Below, one piece after another: positions 49,326 through 59,300 of a stretch of 64,000 nucleotides of DNA. Numbering within the stretch: position 1 is the first letter of the stretch; every line of letters starts with the position of its first letter. This stretch comes from Acidobacteria bacterium Ga0077534 (lineage in GTDB: Bacteria; Acidobacteriota; Blastocatellia; Pyrinomonadales; Pyrinomonadaceae): the NCBI GenBank assembly GCA_001464455.1, contig LNEI01000019.1, positions 62,001-126,000 on the forward strand, in the 5' to 3' direction. A model generated the notes under the pieces. It did no database searches. It had not been told where the DNA came from and was given only the letters and a program-made list of their open reading frames with translations. The translations under genes were made by a program, and so were the position numbers.

Positions 49326-49763
49326 CTATTTTTGTTGTGGTGTGACGACTGGATAGCCCGCAGCCTTCCAGGCGTTTGGCCCGCCGACCAGTGCGTAAGT
49401 TCCCGGGATCTGTTTCTGGTTCATTTTGAGTGCCAAACTGGCACTCGTGTGCTCGCCCCCTCAGGAACAGTAGAGGATTATCTTTTTCCCCTTTGGAAGC
49501 TTAGCGTATTCGGTTTCAGGAGCGTTCAGGTCGATCACTACGGCTCCCGGCAAATGTTCGACGTCAAATGCGCCCTGGCCCCGCGTGTCAACAAAAACAA
49601 CGTTTCCCGCATCGAGATCCTTCTTCGCGTCCTGAACGGAAATTCGGGGAACCGCTAGTTCGTTTTCGTATTTTACGTACTCGATCACCGGAGCACTCTG
49701 ACAAGCAAAAACTACTGCTGAGAGCAGAGATGCAATGACAAACAGAAACTTTTTCTTCATCAT
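49326..49763 (-). CDS. Rhodanese-like lipoprotein with predicted selenocysteine (in-frame UGA at 49463..49461)
   Basis: Frame continues past the UGA to TAG at 49326: ...GKKIILYCS-U-GGEHTSASLALKMNQKQIPGTYALVGGPNAWKAAGYPVVTPQQK. SECIS-like hairpin follows the UGA. Confidence 0.85.
49428..49446 (-). promoter_or_regulatory. bSECIS-like hairpin (second rhodanese)
   Basis: GAGTGCCA-GTT-TGGCACTC, perfect 8-bp stem, starting 14 nt after the UGA. Confidence 0.78.
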
Positions 49764-50218
49764 TTTTCTCCGAAGGCTGCGAGAACTTCGTCAGCATGTT
49801 TTGCCACGTCGACCTTTTCAAAGATCTTGACGATCTTGCCGTCGTCGATCAAAAAAGTCTTTCGAAATGTGCCCATGTACTTTTTCCCATACATGCTCTT
49901 TTCGCCCCAAACGCCGTACTCTTCGACGATCTTCTTTTCCGTATCGGCGAGTAGGTCGAACGGGAGCTGATACTTCGAGATAAATTTCTGATGTGACTTT
50001 TCGCTGTCAGTAGAAACGCCAAGCACTGTTATGCCTTTTTCACGATAAACGGCATCGGCGTCACGGAATGAACAAGCCTCTTTTGTACAGCCTGGCGTGT
50101 CATCTTTCGGGTAGAAGTAGAGCACGACGCGTTTACCTTTGAAATCTGAAAGGTTTACGGTGTTGCCGTTCTGGTCATTAGAAGAAAAATCCGGAGCCTT
50201 GTCACCCTCTTTCAGCAT
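49760..50218 (-). CDS. bcp: Thioredoxin-dependent thiol peroxidase (Bcp/PrxQ)
   Basis: GDKAPDFSSNDQNGNTVNLSDFKGKRVVLYFYPKDDTPGCTKEACSFRD. Confidence 0.96.
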   Translation of the reverse strand: MLKEGDKAPDFSSNDQNGNTVNLSDFKGKRVVLYFYPKDDTPGCTKEACSFRDADAVYREKGITVLGVSTDSEKSHQKFISKYQLPFDLLADTEKKIVEEYGVWGEKSMYGKKYMGTFRKTFLIDDGKIVKIFEKVDVAKHADEVLAAFGEK

Positions 50219-50293
50219 TTAAAAAACCTCACAATAATTGCTAGACCCAACTTTCTAAGTTTCTATCAACGCACGAACGATTGCAATAGAGGG

Positions 50294-51286
50294 CTATTTC
50301 TTTTTCCCGAAATTCCACCGCATCCCGGTGGTGAATAGAAAATCGTTCTTTTTCGAAGTACCGAACGGATCGCTGTTAAATCTATCGCCAACCGAAATAT
50401 AAAAGCCGACCTTTTTCGTGGCGTCGATCGAAAGTGTCGCGTCAAAGATCGCTCGAAACTCATTCACATCGGTCACGTTCTGAAAGAATGTAGTCGCGTT
50501 CTGAAACCGCAGCTTGTCGTTGATGCGATGGCGAAACGTCATCCCGGCAAGAGCCTCGGGCGTATTTGTATCGATATTTGTTTGCCAGGTACGGTTCCAC
50601 GCAATGCCGCCGAGAAATTCCAGTTCGGTGCGGTCGTTCTTGATCGTCCGATGTCCAAGCCCGCCGCCGGCAACAGAACGGAACTTGAGATTCTTAGGCT
50701 TATCACGTTCGAAATCATAGGAAACAAAGCCAAACAGTCTCTTATCGATTGTCCGGTCGTATCGAGCTCCGCCCCAGAATGCATTTTGCGTCGTCGAACT
50801 TACAACGTGGTTACTATTCCAAAGACTGCGGGCGTAGATCGTAAAACCATCCTGCGGCCGCGATTTGCTAGCACGCAGCCCGGTGGTCATGGTTATGTTG
50901 TTTGAATTGCCCGAAGTGTAGCTAAAGCCAATATTCGCATTGCCATCCCAGCCCGTCGCGATGGCTTTCATTTTCCCGACGAAGCCACTAGACGGCTTTG
51001 CCTTAATGACAGCAGGAGCGGAACGACTGGACGAAGGGGCTGGCTGGGGAACGTCCAAATTTGCCGTCTTTGGTAGTGTGACTGGCCGACTTACCTTTTC
51101 GATGTGCTTCCGCTCGATCTTGAGCTTTCCGGCGTACGCGGTCTCGATGACGATCGCATCATCACTCTCTTCGACGATGTTGCCTGTCAGTCTATCGCCA
51201 TTCTTTAATGTTATTTCACCCGCAAACCCAACCGAACACAATGACAGGATAAGGGCGAAGACCAGCAAACGCGACACTTGTTCCAT
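50294..51286 (-). CDS. DUF481 outer-membrane-type protein
   Basis: Signal peptide, ITLKNGDRLTGNIVEESDDAIVIETAYAGKLKIERKHIEKV, beta-barrel-like C-terminus ending MRWNFGKKK. Confidence 0.88.
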   Translation of the reverse strand: MEQVSRLLVFALILSLCSVGFAGEITLKNGDRLTGNIVEESDDAIVIETAYAGKLKIERKHIEKVSRPVTLPKTANLDVPQPAPSSSRSAPAVIKAKPSSGFVGKMKAIATGWDGNANIGFSYTSGNSNNITMTTGLRASKSRPQDGFTIYARSLWNSNHVVSSTTQNAFWGGARYDRTIDKRLFGFVSYDFERDKPKNLKFRSVAGGGLGHRTIKNDRTELEFLGGIAWNRTWQTNIDTNTPEALAGMTFRHRINDKLRFQNATTFFQNVTDVNEFRAIFDATLSIDATKKVGFYISVGDRFNSDPFGTSKKNDFLFTTGMRWNFGKKK

Positions 51287-51373
51287 AACATTAATAAAAT
51301 ATCATTATGAAAAATAGAAGTGAATTATCGCGGGTAATGATACGAGTTGACGCTTCCGCTCTCGTTGACGAGA

Positions 51374-51922
51374 ATGATGGAAGACGTGAAACTTCTATCC
51401 GAAAAGAAAGCCCTTGAGACTCTGCGAGATCTGCGGGACGGTTTCTCGAAACGCATTCGGGATGAGTACGAGCATCGTGCAGCATCGTGCCTAACCTGCT
51501 CGACACCCGGAGCGTGTTGCCTCGATGCTCATTTTGTGAACGTCCACGTGTCAAAACTGGAAGCGGTCGCGATCTCCAAAGCGCTCGAAAACGTGGAGGA
51601 TGACCTAAGAGAAAAGGTGATCGATCGGATCGATTCTACGATCGATACCTATAACATTTCGTCCGAGGGGGATACATTTCAGCAGAAGTTTGCCTGCCCG
51701 CTGTTTGAGAAAGGCTTTGGGTGCCTGGTTCACGACACGGGTAAACCGGTTGCGTGCACGGTGCACGCCTGCTACGAGAACGCCGAAGATCTGCCCCCGA
51801 ATGAACTGCAGTTCGCACAGGAACAATTGATCGATGACCTCAACGCCCGCACGTACGGCCGGCAAAATCCATGGTTGCCGCTGCCGCTCGCGATAAGGAA
51901 AGTAATGTTTACTTCCGAGTGA
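51374..51922 (+). CDS. YkgJ-type cysteine cluster protein
   Basis: CLTCSTPGACCLDAHFVNVHVSKLEAVAI...CPLFEKGFGCLVHDTGKPVACTVHAC. Confidence 0.8.
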   Translation: MMEDVKLLSEKKALETLRDLRDGFSKRIRDEYEHRAASCLTCSTPGACCLDAHFVNVHVSKLEAVAISKALENVEDDLREKVIDRIDSTIDTYNISSEGDTFQQKFACPLFEKGFGCLVHDTGKPVACTVHACYENAEDLPPNELQFAQEQLIDDLNARTYGRQNPWLPLPLAIRKVMFTSE

Positions 51923-53831
51923 TCTCGACGAATTCCTCGCTCTCGTTACCCGAATAATCGGTCACCAGAAATCCGAGCAAATAATCGCCAGCCGCCACCT
52001 CGGTCATCCCGATCGCAAGCCCATCGTCTACCGTGACGCGCAGGATGTCCGCCGGATCGGTGTGGGCCACCTCTTCGACTTCGCCATCGGCATCGACCAT
52101 CAGATACACCGGCCTAACAAGATCGCCGACGTTTATATCCACTTCGCGAAGCTGCCCGTTCCTCTCGCGGAATGCATAGACAAACTCTCCGGTTACATCA
52201 TCCTCACTAAAGTCGAGGACGAAATACATTGTAATGTCTATCCACTCACGACGGCCCTTGAACTGGACCTGGCCCGGAACTTCGGCGTAATAAATGTCCT
52301 TCTCGTCTTCAAGTTCGCTGAAATCGGTTATCGGGCAGATCAGTTCGTTCTTGCCGTCAGTGATCGCGAACCACGTGCCGTCCCATTCTTCCCGAAGGAC
52401 GCCTTTCTCATCCGGTTCGGTCGGGACCGCACCGATTATCAGGGCGCTTTCTCCATCGCTTTCGGCAAGAACAAACGTAGCTTCGGCGATGTCGTCTCCC
52501 TTGACGCTCGAAGTTACCGTTGCGACGGCATTTGCTGCAAGATTCTGGGTGTTTGTGGTCGCGGGCGTTAGCTGCGGCTTACTCGTATCGGCAGTGACGA
52601 TGCCCGTATAATCCATCAGAAGTCCGCTCCACCTTAGGTTTGCGGCAAATGGAGCCTTTGCATACCCGCTGTCAATAACGCTCTTGGCCTTGTTTGGGAA
52701 GTATATCGAGATACCGTTTGCGTTCGGCCGTGCGGCACCATTGGCCTTGTACAAAACTGCCGACCTCGTCGCTGCGATCACCGCATCGGCGGCCTTTGCG
52801 ACGTTCGGGTCATTTGAAGCAGCTTTGACGTTCTGAGCGTAATGGACGAGATCAAAAAACTCCGCCGCACTCTTGCCTCCTTCTTCCTGACCGTAATCTT
52901 CAGTTCGCCAACGTGCCCCGGCTACTTTGAGGATGTTTGGCCTGCCGCCGACCTTGATGAAAGCCTGTTTATGCGTGCTCAGGTCATTCACTGCCGAGCT
53001 AAGAGCATCGATCTTGCTGAGGTCCGTCAGACTGAGCGTAATGCTCGAGTCGCGGTTTCCCTGGTCTTTCGTGTAATAGTCGCGGTACGTATCAACAATT
53101 ATTCGTCCGAAAGCAAAGCCATCGCTCGCGGGGTTCGCGACGAGCCGGGTGAAAGCCGGCCGGTAGTTCCACCCGTCTCCCGGCTCAAGTTCCTCTGACG
53201 CGACCATCGCCTTTGCGTATGGCGCAACGGTTCGCATTACCTCAAAATTCGCCATCAGACAGGCGTCGAAGCCGATCAGTTCGAGCTTTCCGGTGGTCTT
53301 TGTCGCTCGAGCGAGTGCCGAGCCAAGTTCAGCCATTGTCAGACTGTCCTTATTCGCTTCGTCACCGAGTATGCCGGGCCAGCCGCTGCCGTGATCACCG
53401 AAAACGAGGCCGTATCGTTTTGCGGGGAGATTCTTGGCAACGTCCTCAATGAATTTGACGAGATTCTCGGGGTCGCCCATGTTTAGCTCGCCCTGGTCCG
53501 CCAGTTCGAGTAGTCTTCCTTTCTCGACTCTCAACAGCTTTGCTGTAGTCCAGTTCTTGATTCCTCCAACGTCGCGATTGGTGTAACCCCTGCCGGCGTC
53601 TTGTTCACCGCCGACGTGCCGGTCGGCGAGGACGATGATATTTACGGCTGTAGTCGAACCAACTGACGCCATCTCTATCAGATCCTGCATCTGAGGATCC
53701 TCGAGGTCGTTGTCCGCGTCCATGTAAAACATGAGCGTCCATTCGGCCTGAACTGGCGATTGTGCCCAAAAAGTGTTTGGAAAAAACGAAAATAACCCAA
53801 GCAGAAGCAGCAAGAGTAATGGAATTCTCAT
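51909..53831 (-). CDS. Clostripain-related (C11) cysteine peptidase family protein
   Basis: WTLMFYMDADNDLEDPQMQDLIEMASVG; YGLVFGDHGSGWPGI; LELIGFDACLMANFEVM. Confidence 0.93.
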   Translation of the reverse strand: MRIPLLLLLLLGLFSFFPNTFWAQSPVQAEWTLMFYMDADNDLEDPQMQDLIEMASVGSTTAVNIIVLADRHVGGEQDAGRGYTNRDVGGIKNWTTAKLLRVEKGRLLELADQGELNMGDPENLVKFIEDVAKNLPAKRYGLVFGDHGSGWPGILGDEANKDSLTMAELGSALARATKTTGKLELIGFDACLMANFEVMRTVAPYAKAMVASEELEPGDGWNYRPAFTRLVANPASDGFAFGRIIVDTYRDYYTKDQGNRDSSITLSLTDLSKIDALSSAVNDLSTHKQAFIKVGGRPNILKVAGARWRTEDYGQEEGGKSAAEFFDLVHYAQNVKAASNDPNVAKAADAVIAATRSAVLYKANGAARPNANGISIYFPNKAKSVIDSGYAKAPFAANLRWSGLLMDYTGIVTADTSKPQLTPATTNTQNLAANAVATVTSSVKGDDIAEATFVLAESDGESALIIGAVPTEPDEKGVLREEWDGTWFAITDGKNELICPITDFSELEDEKDIYYAEVPGQVQFKGRREWIDITMYFVLDFSEDDVTGEFVYAFRERNGQLREVDINVGDLVRPVYLMVDADGEVEEVAHTDPADILRVTVDDGLAIGMTEVAAGDYLLGFLVTDYSGNESEEFVEITRK

Positions 53832-53920
53832 CAGAGCCCTCAATTGTTTAAGCGGAATTCGAATAGAACAAAAGCAGTCTACGCGAATTCCGGCAAAAAC
53901 AAAAAGGCTCAGACGGCGGG

Positions 53921-56212
53921 TCATCGTGCGTCTTTCCAAGACGTGACGATCGCTCTAAATTCCATCTCGCCCGTGTTTTCGAGCCTGAGTTTCCAAACTC
54001 CGGCTGTTGTAGGCTTGTCATAGAATAGTGAGCGAAACCATCCTCTCGACGCGGGCGATCTTGCCTCACTCTTTGCCATCTCAACGCCGCGATCGTTTAG
54101 GAGCGTTGCCGCGACATTCGGATCCGCCATGAACGTGACACCGAAATTCAGTGCGGTGTCTACTGGTATATCGATCTCGACCGTCTGCTTCGGAGCCAGT
54201 GCCAGGGCCTTAGCAAACGGCCTGGACGTCGGGGTCTCGAGCGTACGGGTGTTCTCAAGTGAGAATTCACGGGCACCGTAAACTCGTGGCGAATCGTAGA
54301 GTCCGGTGAACTGCGACGGGTCGGGTACTTCGGGATTGTGGTCACCGCGAGGGCCGATAGCAAGTCTCGGCTTCACGAACGACGAGAAGTCCGAGGTCCC
54401 GGTAAGGTCCGTGTGTAGGCTCGACGATTCGGCAGTGTCTTTTATTTTCCACTTGGCGGACGCAACCGGCACTACGCCGTCGTTCCAGACGACCTCTTTG
54501 CACATCGTCGGCAGAGGATTGCCGGCGAGTGCCGAGAACTTCACACCTTTACGGGCGATGTTCGCTCGGTTAAAGTTTGCGACCTGATCCTGCCTAAGTT
54601 GCCTAACTGCTTCGACATTCTCGCCAAGCATCTCAAAGGCGACGTTCATCACATCAGCACATGGCGAACCCAGATTCGGCGTGCCAAGCATGATGAGATG
54701 AGCGACCTTCGGTCGCGGATCTTCAGGGGTGTTAGGCACCATCTGTTGAGCAATATGGTATCGCGAGATCAATCCCCCCATCGAATGGGCGACGATGTCG
54801 ACATGCCACGCATTACGGTCTTCCTGAGCATATCTGATATATCTCCCGAGCTGGTCGGCGTTCTCGCCGATCGAGTTCGTCGGTTGAGTCGATAGAAAGG
54901 AGCCCCCAGTGTTCATCAGCCCTTTCTCCGGTTTTTCGCCGACGGGATACGCTTTCCAATCATAGGAATGTGACGTGGTCAGAATATTCTGCCAGCTTTC
55001 CCACGCTCGCCAGCTGCTCCACAGTCCGTGAACCAGCACGAGCGGTTTGGGTGCGATCTTTAAATTCTTGGTGATCTCATCGATCTTTTTGTTGTTCTCC
55101 TCAAGTTCTGCCTTTACCCGCTGGAGTAGCCGAGGACGTCCATCGTCGAACCACGCGTAGCCGCTCGAATCCCAAATGAGTTCAACCGTTTGTTCCGAAT
55201 TCGCGTCGATCCGCACGCCGATTTCCGCGTCCTTCATCTCGGCATCTGGCATCGATCCATTCCATTTGTCGCCTTTGAATGTTTCCTTAAATCGAACGTT
55301 GGCGTATTTCGTGTCTCCGGATTCGTTAAGGACCTTGGCTTTGATCTTGACGAGGTTACCGTCTATTGTTCCAGTCTGTTCGGTGATCGCTCGCCAGTCG
55401 TTCCAGTTCGGGAATTTCATATCCTCAAACTGCAGGTCTGTAATGCGTAGCGGAGCACCGCACTTCTTTAAGCTCCACGTTATCGTTTCGGAAACGCCGT
55501 TGCCCGATAATGTATAGCTGCCGCTAAGGCTGTTTGGATCCTGTGGATCTATGCGATCGCGGCCGTCCGACCTGAGTGAGTTGCCGTCGATATTTGTCGG
55601 GGTTGGAGGCATTGTTAGCGACTTGCCCTCTTTCGGTGTGCACTGTCCCGAGTATGAAGATTTATCCTCACCCTGCGTGATGCCCTGGATCTGCGGAATA
55701 CCCACACTGACGGCATAAGTGCCGTCGCTATTGACGCCGACATGTACATTGGCCGCGACGCCCGTGGCCTGTCCGCGTGTCTCACTTTTTGACTCAAAGA
55801 TACCGTACATCACCCGCCACGTCTTTCCGCGGTCGCACGAATTCTCCTCCCGGGCCTCGGTATTGTCGGAACTTGTCATTTTGTGGTCAATGTTCGCTTT
55901 TCCGACATTCGAGCCATCGCGTTCAGGGGATTCGAGCACCGCGACGGAGGCCTTATAGTTATAGTTCAGCTCGATCTTTCGAGTATCTTTGCCCCGGTTA
56001 CTCACCCGCTGAGTCGTCTTGGTCTCGCTCATAGACTGGGTCCGCGTGTAGGTAACGTTACCCGTCCATGCACCGGAGCACGTTGCTTTCGGCCTGGCCT
56101 TCGCTCCGCCTTGATTGCCCTTCGGAACCTGTCCCAAACCTGCCAACGGCGAGATCAACATGCTCGTAAAGAACATTACGCAGATTATCCGGCGGCTTTT
56201 GCTGACTTTCAT
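53921..56212 (-). CDS. Secreted alpha/beta-hydrolase (PGAP1-like lipase) with large N-terminal region
   Basis: KPLVLVHGLWSSWRAWESW ... VDIVAHSMGGLISRYHI. Confidence 0.9.
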   Translation of the reverse strand: MKVSKSRRIICVMFFTSMLISPLAGLGQVPKGNQGGAKARPKATCSGAWTGNVTYTRTQSMSETKTTQRVSNRGKDTRKIELNYNYKASVAVLESPERDGSNVGKANIDHKMTSSDNTEAREENSCDRGKTWRVMYGIFESKSETRGQATGVAANVHVGVNSDGTYAVSVGIPQIQGITQGEDKSSYSGQCTPKEGKSLTMPPTPTNIDGNSLRSDGRDRIDPQDPNSLSGSYTLSGNGVSETITWSLKKCGAPLRITDLQFEDMKFPNWNDWRAITEQTGTIDGNLVKIKAKVLNESGDTKYANVRFKETFKGDKWNGSMPDAEMKDAEIGVRIDANSEQTVELIWDSSGYAWFDDGRPRLLQRVKAELEENNKKIDEITKNLKIAPKPLVLVHGLWSSWRAWESWQNILTTSHSYDWKAYPVGEKPEKGLMNTGGSFLSTQPTNSIGENADQLGRYIRYAQEDRNAWHVDIVAHSMGGLISRYHIAQQMVPNTPEDPRPKVAHLIMLGTPNLGSPCADVMNVAFEMLGENVEAVRQLRQDQVANFNRANIARKGVKFSALAGNPLPTMCKEVVWNDGVVPVASAKWKIKDTAESSSLHTDLTGTSDFSSFVKPRLAIGPRGDHNPEVPDPSQFTGLYDSPRVYGAREFSLENTRTLETPTSRPFAKALALAPKQTVEIDIPVDTALNFGVTFMADPNVAATLLNDRGVEMAKSEARSPASRGWFRSLFYDKPTTAGVWKLRLENTGEMEFRAIVTSWKDAR

Positions 56213-56389
56213 AACATTAAAAACTCCTTAGCGATGGATAGTAAAAACGCTATCTGGTAAGGCGGCGTTCGACTCCAAAACGTATCAGTCCAGGGATGTT
56301 TTTCTTAGTCCGCAACTCAGGTCGCGTGTTGACTTGGCGGGGCGAAACGTACAAAATATAGTGCTCTTCACAGATCACGGTACTATAGA

Positions 56390-59300
56390 ATGTTTAAGCT
56401 TCAACGTCTCGAAATTTCAGGCTTTAAGTCATTTGCGGATTACACGGAAATAGTTTTTACGGGTAGCGGGATAACTGCGGTCGTCGGGCCGAATGGCTGT
56501 GGAAAGTCGAACGTGTCGGATGCGATGTCGTGGGTCCTTGGCGAGCAGCGTGCAAAATCGTTGCGCGGCGGAGAGATGAAGGATGTTGTCTTTGCCGGAA
56601 CCCGCAGCCGTAAACCCGGCGGGATGGCCGAGGTTGTTTTGCATCTAGTTCGTGACGACTCGGTATTTGACGCGGATGACAACGAGCTTTCGGACATCGA
56701 TCAGGCGTTGTCCGGCATTGATGAGGCCGCCGTCGACATGGACGAGATCGAGGGCGTGGAGGAGATCGAAGAGATCGTTGCCGAGGTGCCCGAAGAGATG
56801 AACGGCCACCAGTCCGACCAGGCTGCCGACGGTGAACTCGCCGAAACGGCTTTGGCAATGGCGGTCGGATCAGCGCAAGTCGTCGAAACAAAGGTCAAAA
56901 CTAAACGTCACTGGCGGCCACGGTCCTTTGCTCTAGATTTTGCTCCCGGCGAAGCGGTGTCAGTGACGCGAAGGCTGTATCTATCGGGCGAGAGCGAGTA
57001 CCAACTTAACGGAAAGACCTGCCGGCTTCGCGATATAACAGATCTTTTTGCCGGAACCGGACTTTCCGGGGCTCATTACGCCATCATCGAGCAGGGCCGT
57101 ATCGGCCAGATCCTTTCCGCGAAGCCCGCCGACCGGCGAAACCTTATCGAGGAAGCCGCTGGAATATCCAAGTTTCGTGCTCGCCAGCGTGCCGCCGAAT
57201 CGAGACTGGACTCAGCAAAAACAAACCTTAGCCGCATATTCGATATCATTTCGGAGATCGAAACTCAGGTAAACTCGCTTAGAAGACAGGCAGCGAAAAC
57301 GCGTCGGTTCAAGATCCTGCAGGAAGAATTTCGCAGTTTACTTCGTCAGCTTTACGCCGCTGAGGGCAAGTATTTATCGGATCTTTCGAACCAATTGAAA
57401 CTTGAACTTGGCCGTGCAGAGGAGACCGAAACGGAACTCCACGCCAAAGTAAAGGCTCAGGAAGAAGCTACCCGCGAAGCGACCCAGCAAGCACGCGATG
57501 CCGAGGAAAACCTCGCCGAGCTTCGCAAGATACACGCAAACAACATCCTCGAGCGCGACCGGGCCGAGCGTGAGCATCTTTATAAATCGGATCAGATCGT
57601 CTCTTTAAATAGCCGGTGCGATACGCTCAGGTCCGAGATCGCAGCCAGCAAAGACCGCCTTCGCTCGCTCGAAGGCGAACTAGCAAATCTGAAAGAGGAC
57701 GAGCGAAAGGAGACCGAAGCCTACGCTCAGGCAGAAGCCGAACTGCGAAGTTCAGAAGACGCTCACCGCGAGGAATCATCAGCTCTTGCGGCGATCGAAT
57801 CTTCGATCGACACATTGCGTGCTGAACTAATGCAGCACAACGCAGCGGCTGAGCGGTTCGATGAGATCGGCAGACAGCTCACCAACAACCTCGAACGCCT
57901 TGAGATGCGAGCCGACGGCCTGGAACGCGAAGGAGCAAGAGCCGAGGAAACCTTTGAAGCAAATCAAAAGCAGGCAGAAACGCTCGCCCGTGATCTCGCC
58001 GCGGAAGAACAAAAGCTTGCCGCACTGAACGCCGAAAAAGATGTACTGATCGCCGACACGACCGAATCGCGATCTTCTCTCCGCACGGCCGAAGAATCAC
58101 TGAGAGTGCTGCACGACGAGCACGCCGCAAAGCGTCATCGGCTCGAAACGCTGCGTGAGCTTGAGGAAAAAAAGGCTGTTTACGCTCCGCAGGTGCAGAA
58201 GCTTTTTGCCGAGCAGGCAAAGATCGGCGTGCGGTTCGCGGGCGTTCTTGCCGACAGGTTAAATGTCGCCAGCGAGGCCGAAACCGCAGTCGAAACACTT
58301 TTCGGGCCATTTCTCGAGGCGATCGTCGTTGAGTCAAAAGCTGATGCTAAAGCCGTTGCCGATTGGATGCGTCAGAACGACATCGGGCGTACCGCGATGA
58401 TCGTGCTTCCAACAGATACAAATGCGGACGGTGCTCTGACCCCAAATGGAACGATCGCGAGCCACTTGGGGGTCTCGAAACTTATTGCGGACGCTCTCAG
58501 CGAGATCTTTCCGCGTGAAATGTCTGCCCGGTTGGTCGACGCGATGGATGGAGTTTCGGCAAAGCCCGGTGAAATGATCATCGACCGATCCGGTGACCTC
58601 GCTCTCGGCGGCCGTATGTTCGTCAGCGGAAAACGAAAGACCGACGGCAAGAACACGTCGCTGCTCGCGTTCAAGCGCGAACTAAATCAACTCGCGAAAG
58701 AATGCTCGAGACTAGATAACGCCATCGAAAGTGCAAAGATCGATGTCGAGAAAGCCCGTGCGGTGCTGGTCGAAAATGAAAGCAAGACAGTTGACCTTCA
58801 ATCGCTGATCATCAAGGTCGATCGCGGCATTCACGGATTGCAGATCCAGGTGCATTCGGCTCGCGAGGAGATCGCCAGGGCTGAACGCCATCGAAAGGTC
58901 GTAGCCGATGAAACGACACAGATCGCATCAGAGATCGCAGATCTCAAAGAGCGTCGTGAAGAAGCCCTTCAGAACAAAGTAAGTGCCCAGGCCGCCCGAT
59001 CGCAAACAGAAGCGGCCCTCGACACCGTTGGTCTAGACCTTGCAACTGCACGTCAAAAGGCCGAGGCGGCGATCGGTGTCCTGAATGAGAAAAGAATGAT
59101 CGCGGCAACCTCCGACGAGCGACGACGATCTGCAGTATCCGCCCTCAGACGAGTTGAGAATGAAACCCGCGAGATCGAATCGCGGATCGCCGTGCTCGAC
59201 CTCGAGCTTTCCGAGAATGACGCGAAGATCAAGGCTCTGCACGAATCGATCATCGAGATCACGGACAGAATTGCCTCGTCCGGCGAAGATATCGCTAAAG

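Noticed and set aside
48903-49463. Interpretation of the two TGAs as ordinary stops or independent nonsense mutations
   Set aside because: Same codon position in both paralogues, downstream coding potential and matched hairpins favour selenocysteine. Still needs sel genes to be confirmed.
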